From an uncultured Clostridia bacterium (GTDB taxonomy: Bacteria; Bacillota; Clostridia; Oscillospirales; Acutalibacteraceae), in contig CALWIK010000001.1 of NCBI GenBank assembly GCA_944380725.1, positions 1 through 63,301 on the forward strand: DNA of 63,301 bases. Direction: 5' to 3'. The notes below the pieces were generated by a model. The model was not told where the DNA came from, searched no databases, and worked only from the letters and a program-made list of their open reading frames with translations. Made by a program: the position numbers and the translations under genes. Numbering within the stretch: the stretch's first letter is position 1; the number at the start of each line of letters is the position of its first letter. Shown piece by piece: positions 16,178-24,487 of this stretch.

Positions 16178-16399
16178 ATGTTTTTATCTATAGACCGCTT
16201 TGATGAGAATTATGCAATCTGTCAAGCTGATGATTTAAAACTATATGCGATAAAAAAATCGGAGTTACCCCAAAATACAAAACCGGGAGATATATTAAAT
16301 ATATTGCCTAACGGCAGTTTAGCTTTAGATATTAAAGAGACTGATCGCAGAAAAAAAAGGATAAAAAAATTGCAGAATAAGATTTTTAAAATAAATTAA
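16178..16399 (+). CDS. DUF3006 family small protein
   Basis: This 73-residue protein opens with FLSIDRFDENYAIC and ends in a basic coiled tail, which matches the small DUF3006 proteins that accompany MBL-fold hydrolases. It begins 3 nt after the stop of the MBL gene, so the pair is probably cotranslated. Function is unknown. Confidence 0.8.
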   Translation: MFLSIDRFDENYAICQADDLKLYAIKKSELPQNTKPGDILNILPNGSLALDIKETDRRKKRIKKLQNKIFKIN

Positions 16400-16426
16400 T
16401 TACACGTTAATGGGGAGGAGAAGTTT

Positions 16427-17014
16427 ATGAGTTTTAAAGAAGAATTTATTGAAATATATCAAAAGCATATTAAAAGACCGGGCTCGCAAGAACTTTTAAA
16501 TTGGTTAATAGGTACAGATTTTTTTACAGCGCCAGCTAGCACTAAATATCATTGTGCCTGTGAAGGTGGCTTAGTTCAGCATAGCATAAGTGTATATAAA
16601 ACGCTAAGAGAAAAATATTTTAACGAAGAGTCGGATTCTGAAGAGAGCTTTGCCATATGTGGGTTATTGCACGACCTATGCAAAACAGAGTTTTATAAAG
16701 TTTCAACAAGAAATGTAAAAAATGAAGTTACAGGTGTTTGGGAGAAACAACCATTTTATGCTATCGACGATAATTTTCCATATGGACATGGAGAAAAATC
16801 TGTATTTTTAATAGAACGATTTATGAGATTAAAACCGGCAGAAGCTGTGGCTATCAGATGGCATATGGGGGGCTTTGACAATTCTGTTAAAGGAGGAGAT
16901 TTTTCAGTAGGTCTGGCATACGAAAAGTATCCTCTAGCAGTAAAACTACATATTTCAGATATAGAATCATCTTACCTGCAAGAAAAACATACTTCTGCAG
17001 TAACGAGGAGATAA
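16427..17014 (+). CDS. HD-domain phosphohydrolase
   Basis: The 195-residue protein shows an HD-domain metal motif: GGLVQHSISVY near residues 44-54, the LLHDLCK pair at about 81-87, and further His residues in GHGEKSVFLIERF and IRWHMGGFD. These proteins hydrolyse nucleotides or similar phosphate esters. The substrate is not readable. The ATG at 16427 follows GGGGAGGAG, and the gene lies 27 nt after DUF3006. Confidence 0.88.
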   Translation: MSFKEEFIEIYQKHIKRPGSQELLNWLIGTDFFTAPASTKYHCACEGGLVQHSISVYKTLREKYFNEESDSEESFAICGLLHDLCKTEFYKVSTRNVKNEVTGVWEKQPFYAIDDNFPYGHGEKSVFLIERFMRLKPAEAVAIRWHMGGFDNSVKGGDFSVGLAYEKYPLAVKLHISDIESSYLQEKHTSAVTRR

Positions 17015-17040
17015 TGAGAGGTAGTTTATTCAAAGAGTTC

Positions 17041-17069
17041 TTGACAAGTCATTAATAAAATTATATAAT
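17041..17069 (+). promoter_or_regulatory. Promoter of rpmF
   Basis: Perfect TTGACA (17041-17046), 17-nt spacer, perfect TATAAT (17064-17069), 60 nt before rpmF. Confidence 0.9.
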
Positions 17070-17128
17070 TGTGAAATGTTGATGTTGTTTTTTCACTTGA
17101 TTAATTTGAATTTAAGGAGGTTATAAAA

Positions 17129-17311
17129 ATGGCTGTACCAAAAAGAAAGCATTCTAAAGCTAGGCGTGACAAAAGACGGTCTAATGTTTGGAAGATAAAG
17201 GTTCCTACACTTATGAAATGTCCACAATGTGGGGAATTTAAATTACCACACAGAATTTGCAAGGCTTGTGGTTATTATAAGGGTAGAGAGGTTGTAAAAA
17301 AAGAGGCGTAG
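17129..17311 (+). CDS. rpmF: 50S ribosomal protein L32
   Basis: A 60-residue protein beginning MAVPKRKHSKARRDKRRS and carrying a C4 zinc ribbon (CPQCGEF and CKACGYY). This is the zinc-binding form of L32. It has its own consensus promoter, an AAGGAGG site and a terminator, so it is monocistronic. Confidence 0.98.
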   Translation: MAVPKRKHSKARRDKRRSNVWKIKVPTLMKCPQCGEFKLPHRICKACGYYKGREVVKKEA

Positions 17312-17323
17312 GGTTATTATACT

Positions 17324-17357
17324 AGAGAGGCTGCGATTTTGCACTTCTCTTTTTTTA
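17324..17357 (+). terminator. Terminator of rpmF
   Basis: AGAGAGG (17324-17330) pairs with CTTCTCT (17344-17350), followed by T7. Confidence 0.7.
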
Positions 17358-17429
17358 TTTAAAAAGATATAATAAGAAGTATAGAAGAGAAAAGTTAAAT
17401 AAATTTTTTTATTTTGAGGTGGTTTAGGA

Positions 17430-18746
17430 TTGAGTAAACCAGTTGTCGCAATTGTTGGGAGACCAAATGTTGGAAAATCTGCATTATTTAATAAGTTAAT
17501 TGGTAAAAGAGTTTCTATTGTTGATGATACACCTGGGGTTACAAGAGACAGGATTTATAGCGACTGTGAATGGCGCAATAAACATTTTTGGCTTATAGAT
17601 ACGGGAGGAATAGAAACATCTGATGATGAGATTGCTTTGCAAATGAAAATACAAGCTCAGTTTGCTATTGATTCATCAGATGCTATAATATTTGTTACAG
17701 ATATAAAAACTGGTTTGCTGGCAGCAGATTATGAAATTGCAAATATTTTACAAAAGAGCGGTAAACCGGTTATAGTTTGCGTGAACAAATGTGATAAAAT
17801 AGGTACTATTGATGCAGAGTTTTATGAGTTCTATAACTTAGGACTAGGAGATCCTGTAATGGTTTCATCGGTGCATGGTCATGGCACTGGAGATTTATTG
17901 GATAAAGTTTTTGAAAATTTTTCAAGAGGAACTTTTGATGAAGAACAATTAAGATATATAAATGTAGCGGTAATCGGTAAACCCAATGTAGGCAAATCGT
18001 CGCTAGTAAATAAAATAATTGGCGAAAATAGGTGTATAGTATCGAACGTTGCCGGGACAACTAGAGATTCTATCGACACTTTTGTTGAGAATAGTTTGGA
18101 TAGATTTAATTTTATTGATACTGCAGGTATTAGGCGAAAAAATAGAGTATATAATGATATTGAAAAATATAGCATTCTTCGAGCAAAAATGGCTGTAGAG
18201 CGAAGTGATGTATGTGTTATAATGATAGATGCAACTACAGGTTTTACAGAGCAGGATTCGAAAGTAGCAGGTCTTGCTATTGAAGCCGGAAAAGCGTGCA
18301 TTATTGCTGTAAATAAATGGGATATAGTTGAAAAGACTGATAAGACGATGATCAATTATAAGAAAAGATTAGAAAATGATTTTTCATTTATTTCTTATGT
18401 ACCAATAATATTTATTTCAGCCAAAACAGGACAAAGATTAGAAAATTTATTTGAGCTAATAATAAAAGTGTCTAAAGCGAGCGAAATGAGAATTTCGACA
18501 GGACTATTAAACGAAGTTTTGGCAGATGCTGTTAGCCGAGTTCAACCACCTACAGACAAAGGAAAACGATTAAAAATTTTTTATGTTACACAAGTCTCAA
18601 TTAAGCCGCCAACTTTTGTGTTTTTTGTAAACTCAGAGCAACTTTTTCATTTTTCATATCAAAGATATCTTGAAAATAAAATCAGAGATACTTTTTCTTT
18701 ACAAGGCACGCCAATACAATTTATAATAAGAGAAAAAGACAAGTAG
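17430..18746 (+). CDS. der: Ribosome-assembly GTPase Der (EngA)
   Basis: The 438-residue protein has two tandem G domains, each with a P loop (GRPNVGKSALF at 10-20 and GKPNVGKSSLV near 184), DTGG/DTAG switch II motifs and NKCD/NKWD specificity motifs, followed by a KH-like C-terminal domain. Der is essential for 50S maturation. The start is TTG at 17430 behind GAGGTGG. It is followed 25 nt later by plsY, an order common in Firmicutes. Confidence 0.97.
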   Translation: MSKPVVAIVGRPNVGKSALFNKLIGKRVSIVDDTPGVTRDRIYSDCEWRNKHFWLIDTGGIETSDDEIALQMKIQAQFAIDSSDAIIFVTDIKTGLLAADYEIANILQKSGKPVIVCVNKCDKIGTIDAEFYEFYNLGLGDPVMVSSVHGHGTGDLLDKVFENFSRGTFDEEQLRYINVAVIGKPNVGKSSLVNKIIGENRCIVSNVAGTTRDSIDTFVENSLDRFNFIDTAGIRRKNRVYNDIEKYSILRAKMAVERSDVCVIMIDATTGFTEQDSKVAGLAIEAGKACIIAVNKWDIVEKTDKTMINYKKRLENDFSFISYVPIIFISAKTGQRLENLFELIIKVSKASEMRISTGLLNEVLADAVSRVQPPTDKGKRLKIFYVTQVSIKPPTFVFFVNSEQLFHFSYQRYLENKIRDTFSLQGTPIQFIIREKDK

Positions 18747-18771
18747 AGTAAATATTATTAGGAGTGATTTT

Positions 18772-19488
18772 TTGGATTTTCAGTCTATAAATTTTTTAAA
18801 GTATTATTGGGTACATATGGTTATTGTTGGGCTACTTGGCTATTTGATAGGTAGTGTAAGTTTTTCAATTTTATTTACTCGCCGATTTAAAAATAAATTA
18901 GATATACGCGATTTAGGCAGTGGCAATGCAGGTTTTACAAATGTTTTGAGATCCGTAGGCTTTGCTCCGGCTGTGTTGACAATGATGGGAGATTTCGGCA
19001 AGGGTATGCTAGCCTGTTGGATTGGAAAGATAATTTTTTCTCAAATTAATTTACCAGGAGTTCCACACTTTTGTATAATTCAATATGGAATATATATAGC
19101 GGGTTTTAGCTGTATAATTGGTCATGTTTATCCATGTTTTTTTGGATTTAGAGGAGGCAAAGCGGTTTTAACAGCACTTTCTCTTTTAATTATGACAGAT
19201 TGGCGTGTTGCATCTCTTGCGTTAACAGTTTTTTTAGTGACTGTTATTATAACTAGGCTAGTTTCTTTGGGATCGATATTGGCAGCTATTTCGTATCCGA
19301 TTCTTACTTTTTTAATTACATATTTTTATGATTATCTTGGCTCAAAGCGGCCAGTAACTTTTGGATATACTATTATAGTAAGCATGATCGCAGCTTTAGT
19401 AGCAATCTTTGTTATCTATAAACATAAAAAAAATTTGGTAAGGCTATTAAATGGAAAAGAAAAAAAATTAACCCTTGCTTCAAAATAG
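18772..19488 (+). CDS. plsY: Glycerol-3-phosphate acyltransferase PlsY
   Basis: The 238-residue integral membrane protein makes lysophosphatidic acid from acyl phosphate and glycerol-3-phosphate. It has GYLIGSVSFSILFTR, GSGNAGFTNVLR (the family usually has GSGNxGATN), GDFGKG and GHVYPCFFGFRGGKAV, with about six membrane segments. The start is TTG at 18772 with AGGAG 7 nt upstream. It is about 25-30 residues longer than typical PlsY, mostly at the N terminus and C-terminal tail. Confidence 0.95.
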   Translation: MDFQSINFLKYYWVHMVIVGLLGYLIGSVSFSILFTRRFKNKLDIRDLGSGNAGFTNVLRSVGFAPAVLTMMGDFGKGMLACWIGKIIFSQINLPGVPHFCIIQYGIYIAGFSCIIGHVYPCFFGFRGGKAVLTALSLLIMTDWRVASLALTVFLVTVIITRLVSLGSILAAISYPILTFLITYFYDYLGSKRPVTFGYTIIVSMIAALVAIFVIYKHKKNLVRLLNGKEKKLTLASK

Positions 19489-19503
19489 TCATAAATTTAA
19501 ACT

Positions 19504-19541
19504 AGAGCCCGCACTATACCGCGCGGGCTCTATAATTTTTA
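19504..19541. terminator. GC-rich hairpin terminator between plsY and the Nif11-like gene
   Basis: AGAGCCCGC (19504-19512) pairs with GCGGGCTCT (19523-19531), then ATAATTTTTA. It lies between convergent genes. Its central 18 nt (19509-19526) recur as an inverted copy at 58399-58416; see findings. Confidence 0.85.
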
Positions 19542-19763
19542 TTTAAAGAGATCCTTCTTTAATTGTTCATTAAAAGCATAAGTGCTACCACCAGCAGCAG
19601 CTTCAAGAGCATCTGAATTTAATTCGATTCCATCTGATATTTTTTGAAATAACCTATCTAATTCATCTTTTGAAAAGTTTAAGCCATTAGATTTAGCCAA
19701 AGACGCTAGTTCTGGTTTAGTTTTACAGTCTTTTGCAAAATTTAAAAACTCTTTAATAGTCAT
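19539..19763 (-). CDS. Nif11-type leader peptide (putative RiPP precursor)
   Basis: The 74-residue peptide follows the Nif11-like leader pattern: TIKEFLNFAKDCKTKPELA, a GLNFSKDELDRLF segment, then ELNSDALEAAAGG ending in a double-glycine cleavage site at residues 58-59. The remaining 15 residues (STYAFNEQLKKDLFK) would be the core and contain no Cys. Nif11 leaders guide modification enzymes and peptidase-transporters, none of which is seen nearby. GAGGTG lies 8 nt before the ATG. Alternatively it is a relic or acts through enzymes encoded elsewhere. Confidence 0.7.
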   Translation of the reverse strand: MTIKEFLNFAKDCKTKPELASLAKSNGLNFSKDELDRLFQKISDGIELNSDALEAAAGGSTYAFNEQLKKDLFK

Positions 19764-19830
19764 AATAATTCACCTCAAAAAATGGATATATTATAATATG
19801 TACATTTTAAATTCAACAGACACGTAAACC

Positions 19831-19877
19831 TATAAAAATAAAACCCAGGATAAATTTATTATACCTAGGGTTTTATA
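19831..19877 (-). terminator. Terminator of rpmB
   Basis: On the minus strand AAACCCTAGG pairs with CCTGGGTTT (one bulge), followed by TATTTTTAT. Confidence 0.7.
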
Positions 19878-19918
19878 TAGAAAAAGCAAGTAAATTAACA
19901 AAAATTAAAATAAAAAAG

Positions 19919-20107
19919 TCAAACAGACCTAACAACCCTACCAGATCTTAAGCAACGAGTACAAGCATGAATTCTTTGAGGGGTGCCATTAATTAAAGCA
20001 CGAACGCGTTTAACGTTTGGTTTAAAAGTTCTATTTGAACGTCTATGAGAATGAGAAACTTTTATACCAAATGTATTTTTTTTACCACAAATAGCGCATT
20101 TAGCCAC
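19919..20107 (-). CDS. rpmB: 50S ribosomal protein L28
   Basis: The 62-residue protein AKCAICGKKNTFGIKVSHSH onwards carries the L28 motifs SHRRSNRTFKPNVKRV and a C-terminal TRCLRSGRV, with CxxC pairs for zinc. The start is the GTG at 20107, with GGAGG 9 nt upstream; the longer frame upstream to 20320 has no ribosome site and no L28 similarity. Confidence 0.96.
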   Translation of the reverse strand: MAKCAICGKKNTFGIKVSHSHRRSNRTFKPNVKRVRALINGTPQRIHACTRCLRSGRVVRSV

Positions 20108-20280
20108 ACATATGCACCTCCTTAAGGGCAAATTTATTGATAATAATATACTAACAGAGTTTAAAAAAAAAATCAAGTTTTTTGAAAATCTTATCAAGTG
20201 GTATAAAATATATAAGTTTTTACTAAACTTGAAAAATTGTTTATATGTAGTTATAATTCTAATTGAGGAGTGATTTATGA

Positions 20281-20973
20281 ATGTGGTTTTTGCAAAATGG
20301 CATGACTTTAGAGATAGCATTAGTTACAATAGCATCAACTCTCATTACAATTTTTTTAGTTATGCCTATTCATGAATGGGCTCATGGATTTGTAGCTTAT
20401 AAATTAGGCGATAATACAGCAAAATATAGCGGCAGATTATCGTTGAATCCGTTAAAACATATAGATCCATTGGGTGCGGCGTCGATGATCTTATTTAGAT
20501 TTGGATGGGCAAAGCCCGTGCCTGTAGATCCAAGAAATTTTAAAAATCCTAAACTCGGGATGGCACTTACTGCACTTGCAGGTCCTACAACGAATTTGTT
20601 TGCAGCGTTAATTTCAATGATAGGCCTTTATTCTATATATTATTTTAGTGCGACTATGGTTGTTAAAGATGAATTTGCTATAAAGATGATTTCTTTTGTA
20701 GCCGCGTTTTTAATGGCTTTTGTACAAATTAATGTTGGTTTGGCTGTTTTTAATTTATTACCATTACCGCCACTTGATGGGTATAGAATTTTAGCTGCTT
20801 TTTTGCCAGATAAATTTATTTACAAATATTACCAATACGAGACATATATAATGTTTGCAGTTTTTTTCTTGCTATTTACTAATATTTTAACAGGTCCGTT
20901 ATATTTTCTTCAAAATTTAGTTTTAGACGCAATAGCACAGTTAGCGGCATGGCCTCTTGTTTTGGCAAAATAA
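20281..20973 (+). CDS. Site-2-type (M50 family) membrane metalloprotease
   Basis: The 230-residue protein has several membrane segments, the zinc motif HEWAH (31-35) in the first hydrophobic region and the third ligand in NLLPLPPLDG (Asp near residue 166). This small architecture without PDZ domain is common upstream of scpA in Clostridia. The natural substrate is unknown. ATG at 20281 follows GAGGAG at 10 nt; an ATG at 20277 is out of frame. Confidence 0.92.
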   Translation: MWFLQNGMTLEIALVTIASTLITIFLVMPIHEWAHGFVAYKLGDNTAKYSGRLSLNPLKHIDPLGAASMILFRFGWAKPVPVDPRNFKNPKLGMALTALAGPTTNLFAALISMIGLYSIYYFSATMVVKDEFAIKMISFVAAFLMAFVQINVGLAVFNLLPLPPLDGYRILAAFLPDKFIYKYYQYETYIMFAVFFLLFTNILTGPLYFLQNLVLDAIAQLAAWPLVLAK

Positions 20974-20980
20974 GGACTTT

Positions 20981-21706
20981 ATGGAAAAGATATCATATAA
21001 AATAAATGATTTTGAAGGGCCTTTAGATTTGTTATTAATATTAATAACAAAAAATAAACTAAATATTTATGATATACAAATTTCAGAACTTTTAGAACAG
21101 TATATGAATCATATAAAAAAGCTAAAAGAACAAAATATGGATGTGTCTAGTGAGTTTTTAGAGATGGCTGCAAGATTAATTTATATAAAAACATCAATGA
21201 TGCTTCCAAAGCATGAAGAGGCCGAAGCTTTAAAACAAGAATTAACTGAACAACTTTTAGAGTATAGACAATATCAAGAAATAGCCAAGCAATTGTCAAA
21301 AAAGATAAGCTTTGATTTTATTTCTAGAAAGGCAGAGAAAATTTCTTTTGATATGTTTTATTCAAAAAAACATAATATTAAAGAACTTTTGGAGGCTTAT
21401 ATTAATTGTGTTGGCAATAAAACTAATAAAAAGCTACCTTCTGAAAAAATTTTTTCAGAAATAATTTCTCGAAAATTTTTTTCTGTATTTTCAAAGATTA
21501 GATCTATTTTGAGTAAACTAAAAAAAGCAAAATCTGTAAATTATAATTCATTATTTTACGAAAGTAAGTCTAAGTCTGAGATAGTAGCAACATTTTTGGC
21601 AGTTTTAGAGCTAATAAAAGACAAGAAAGTAGTTTTGAGTGAAGAAGATAAAAAAGTAAAATTGTTAGATGGAGGTGATGTGGAATTTGGATGTAAAAAA
21701 AGCTAA
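20981..21706 (+). CDS. scpA: Segregation and condensation protein A
   Basis: The 241-residue kleisin begins ISYKINDFEGPLDLLLILI, the standard ScpA N terminus that binds the SMC neck, and ends with a winged-helix region. ScpA joins SMC and ScpB in chromosome condensation and segregation. ATG at 20981 follows AAGGA; the in-frame ATG at 20957 lies within the upstream gene and is not preferred. The gene overlaps or abuts scpB. Confidence 0.95.
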   Translation: MEKISYKINDFEGPLDLLLILITKNKLNIYDIQISELLEQYMNHIKKLKEQNMDVSSEFLEMAARLIYIKTSMMLPKHEEAEALKQELTEQLLEYRQYQEIAKQLSKKISFDFISRKAEKISFDMFYSKKHNIKELLEAYINCVGNKTNKKLPSEKIFSEIISRKFFSVFSKIRSILSKLKKAKSVNYNSLFYESKSKSEIVATFLAVLELIKDKKVVLSEEDKKVKLLDGGDVEFGCKKS

Positions 21707-22235
21707 AACTGTTTTGCAAGCGATTTTATTTGCAAGTGGAGAGGCGATTTCGGCGGATAGACTTGCGGCAACTCTTGGTATAGAAAAGTCGACGATTTTA
21801 AAATTGTTACAAAATTTGATGGATGATTTTGATAAAGATGAAAGTGGAATCTGTATTAAAAAACTAGATGATAAATATCAGATGTGCACAAAACCTCAAT
21901 ATTTTGACTTTATACAAAGAGCACTGGATTTTCGCAGGCAAGTTCCGCTTTCTCAGGCAGCTATGGAAGTTTTGGCAATTATTGCATATAACCAGCCAGT
22001 TACAAAATCTTTTGTAGAGAATATAAGAGGTGTAGACTGTTCTAATATTATTTCAAGTTTAGTGACAAAAAATTTATTGGAAGAAAAGGGTAGACTTGAT
22101 TTACCGGGGTGTCCACTTTTGTATGGAACTACTTTAAACTTTTTAAAATGTTTTGGAATTAATTCCATAAGCGAGTTACCAGAATTAAAATTTGATGGGG
22201 AATATATTAGTTTAAAATTTTTGGAGGATAGATGA
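21687..22235 (+). CDS. scpB: Segregation and condensation protein B
   Basis: About 182 residues with two winged-helix domains: VLQAILFASGEAISADRLA at the start and MEVLAIIAYNQPVTKSFVENIRGVDCSNIISSL in the middle, the ScpB signature region. It dimerises and binds ScpA. The TTG at 21687 has GGAGGTG 9 nt upstream and is preferred; ATG at 21669 would overlap that site. It overlaps the end of scpA by 20 nt and the next gene by 4 nt (ATGA). Confidence 0.94.
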   Translation: MDVKKAKTVLQAILFASGEAISADRLAATLGIEKSTILKLLQNLMDDFDKDESGICIKKLDDKYQMCTKPQYFDFIQRALDFRRQVPLSQAAMEVLAIIAYNQPVTKSFVENIRGVDCSNIISSLVTKNLLEEKGRLDLPGCPLLYGTTLNFLKCFGINSISELPELKFDGEYISLKFLEDR

Positions 22236-22852
22236 TATATGTATACTTTTTTTTGTCATTGATTTTACTTTTGCTTGTTTTATTGTGTTGTCCTGTTTTT
22301 TTACAGTTATCGTTTAGAGAATATTTAAGTTTAAAAATTAAATTTTTATTTTTTTCTGTTAACATATGCCCGCGTCAAAATAAAAAAAAATTAAATAAAG
22401 AAACAGAAAAAAAAGACAATAGAAAAAACTTTAGCCTGGTAAATAGCAAATTTTTAAGTATAATAAAAGAAAGAGGTTTTTTGGGGTTTTTAAAAATTTT
22501 AAGATATTTAATTGATTTTTTTATGGGTTCGGCAAAAAGTCTGTTTAAAAAAATACACATAACTTCATTTAAACTTTATTTGATAATTGCCGATGAGGAT
22601 GCGGCTAATTTGGCAATTAATTATGGTAGAGCTTGTACGCTGGTAAGCTGTGCTAAATCGGTTTTGCTAAAAGATGTGGAAGAAAAAAAATGCAAAATAA
22701 AAATTATTCCGGATTTTAATAGAGAAAGAACTGAAGTAGATTTTTTTGCAAAAATTTATTTTTTCCCGATATCAATACTGAAATTGATGGCAATATCTTC
22801 ATATAAATTTGTTAAAAATATGTACATTAATACAAAGGCTGAAAGGGTGTAG
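22232..22852 (+). CDS. DUF2953 family membrane-anchored protein
   Basis: The 206-residue protein has one N-terminal membrane segment, a Lys-rich linker (residues 48-65) and a C-terminal part with AINYGRACTLVSC and KCKIKIIPDFN, matching DUF2953 proteins that sit before gerW/ytfJ in Clostridia. Its ATG overlaps the scpB stop and the next gene starts 3 nt after its stop, so it is inside the same operon. Function is unknown; a sporulation link is inferred from position. Confidence 0.8.
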   Translation: MIYVYFFLSLILLLLVLLCCPVFLQLSFREYLSLKIKFLFFSVNICPRQNKKKLNKETEKKDNRKNFSLVNSKFLSIIKERGFLGFLKILRYLIDFFMGSAKSLFKKIHITSFKLYLIIADEDAANLAINYGRACTLVSCAKSVLLKDVEEKKCKIKIIPDFNRERTEVDFFAKIYFFPISILKLMAISSYKFVKNMYINTKAERV

Positions 22853-22855
22853 AAA

Positions 22856-23257
22856 ATGAGTGACTGTTCAATAAATAATATGGTTGATACTACAATTGAA
22901 AAAATAAAATCTTTGGTTGACGTGAACACAATTATTGGAGAAACCATTAAACTTGATGATGGAACGGCGATTATTCCGGTGTCTAAAGTTTCTTATGGTT
23001 TTGCGTCTGGTGGTTCTGAATTTTCTGGCAGAAAGATTAATGACGAAAATTTATTTGGTGGAGGAAGCGGTGCAGGAGTTACTATTTCTCCTGTAGCCTT
23101 TTTGACGGTAAACAAAAATGGCAATATCAAAGTTTTGCATGTTGAGCCAGTGTCGTCTACAACAGAAAAAGTTATCGATTTAGTTCCTGATGTGGTAGAT
23201 AAAATAGGGTCCATGATAAAAAAATCAGATAAAAATTTGAAAGATGATAAAAAGTAA
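22856..23257 (+). CDS. GerW/YtfJ family sporulation protein
   Basis: The 133-residue protein shows the family pattern: VDVNTIIGETIKLDDGTAII, PVSKVSYGFASGGSEF, a glycine-rich FGGGSGAGVTISPVAFL segment and VIDLVPDVVDKI. Bacillus YtfJ/GerW is a forespore protein needed for normal germination. ATG at 22856 lies 3 nt after the DUF2953 stop. Confidence 0.9.
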   Translation: MSDCSINNMVDTTIEKIKSLVDVNTIIGETIKLDDGTAIIPVSKVSYGFASGGSEFSGRKINDENLFGGGSGAGVTISPVAFLTVNKNGNIKVLHVEPVSSTTEKVIDLVPDVVDKIGSMIKKSDKNLKDDKK

Positions 23258-23339
23258 CTCTTGCTTTAAATTTAATAATTTATTTTTTGATGCATATAAA
23301 TTAGCTAAGAACCTTTAAACTTATGGGGATGTGGCTAAT

Positions 23340-24473
23340 TTGTACAAGAAATGTTTATTTGCAATGATTTTGTCTGGCTTTTTTATATCAATAAATTCAA
23401 CAGTTGCTAAGGCAGAGGGCCTATCTTTATCAGCAAAATCAGCTGTTGTAATATGCGCAGATAATGGCAAAATTATATATGGAAAAAATGAACAAGAACC
23501 AATGCCGATGGCAAGCACAACAAAAATTATGACAGCACTTTTAACTCTAGAAGCAGCTCAAAGTGAAGATGTTAAAGTGACAATTACAGACAAAATGGTT
23601 CCGGTAGAAGGCTCGTCAATGTATTTGCAAGTTGGGCAGGTTTTGCCATTATCGAGTTTGGCAAAAGGAATGCTTACTGTTTCTGGCAATGATGCAGCAA
23701 ATTCTGCCGCAATTACATTGGGCGGTTCGTTAGATGGTTTTGTGGATATGATGAATAAAAAAGCAAAACAGATTGGGATGGTTGATACATATTTTGAAAC
23801 TCCATCTGGATTAGACAGGGGAAACCATCATTCAACAGCTTACGACATGGCTTTGCTGGGCGCTTATGCATTAGAAAATAAGTCTTTTTATGATATCTCT
23901 TCTAAAAAAAGAGTAGAGGTTCCTTTTATAAACCCAGACGAGATTAGAACTCTTTATAACGAAAATAGGATGCTCAAACGTTATGACGGCTGTATAGGAA
24001 TAAAAACAGGATTTACAAGGTTAGCAGGAAGATGCTTGGTTTCTGCAGCAGAAAGGAACAATACAAGACTTGTAGCAGTAACTTTGAACGCTGGAGATGA
24101 CTGGAACGACCATGAAAAATTACTAGATTACGGATTTTCTCAAGTAGAAACAGTTATTTATGACAACAAAAATAGTGTCACATTACCTCTGGTAGGAGGA
24201 ACCGTAAATGAAGTAGAAGTTTTTGCTAAAGACCAGGTATCATTTACTGTATCAAAAGATAATAAAGATAAAATTGAAAAAATTGTAGAAGTGCCAACAT
24301 TTTTGTATGCACCTATAAAGCAAGGAGAAATTGTGGGCAAGATTAAATACAAATTAGCAGATGAAGTTTTGGCTTCGAATGATTTAATTGTAGCTAAAGA
24401 TGAGGGATCTATTAGACCCCAAAAAAATACTTTGCAAAGGCTATACGGATTTTTTTCCGGTTTATTTAGCTGA
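23340..24473 (+). CDS. D-alanyl-D-alanine carboxypeptidase (S11, PBP5-like)
   Basis: The roughly 377-residue protein has a signal peptide (cleavage near AKA-EG) and the three penicillin-binding motifs: STTK (59-62), SGN (114-116) and KTG (221-223), then a C-terminal beta domain and a final amphipathic anchor (RLYGFFSGLF). It trims the terminal D-Ala of peptidoglycan stems. In this gene order (scpAB ... rluB) Bacillus has the spore-cortex enzyme dacB, so a sporulation role is plausible. TTG at 23340 is preferred to GTG at 23331 because of distance from GGGG. Confidence 0.92.
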   Translation: MYKKCLFAMILSGFFISINSTVAKAEGLSLSAKSAVVICADNGKIIYGKNEQEPMPMASTTKIMTALLTLEAAQSEDVKVTITDKMVPVEGSSMYLQVGQVLPLSSLAKGMLTVSGNDAANSAAITLGGSLDGFVDMMNKKAKQIGMVDTYFETPSGLDRGNHHSTAYDMALLGAYALENKSFYDISSKKRVEVPFINPDEIRTLYNENRMLKRYDGCIGIKTGFTRLAGRCLVSAAERNNTRLVAVTLNAGDDWNDHEKLLDYGFSQVETVIYDNKNSVTLPLVGGTVNEVEVFAKDQVSFTVSKDNKDKIEKIVEVPTFLYAPIKQGEIVGKIKYKLADEVLASNDLIVAKDEGSIRPQKNTLQRLYGFFSGLFS

Positions 24474-24487
24474 CTTTGGAGGATTTT

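Noticed and set aside
20108-20320. Upstream extension of the rpmB frame
   Set aside because: The extra residues are hydrophobic and unlike L28. The GTG at 20107 has GGAGG at ideal distance.
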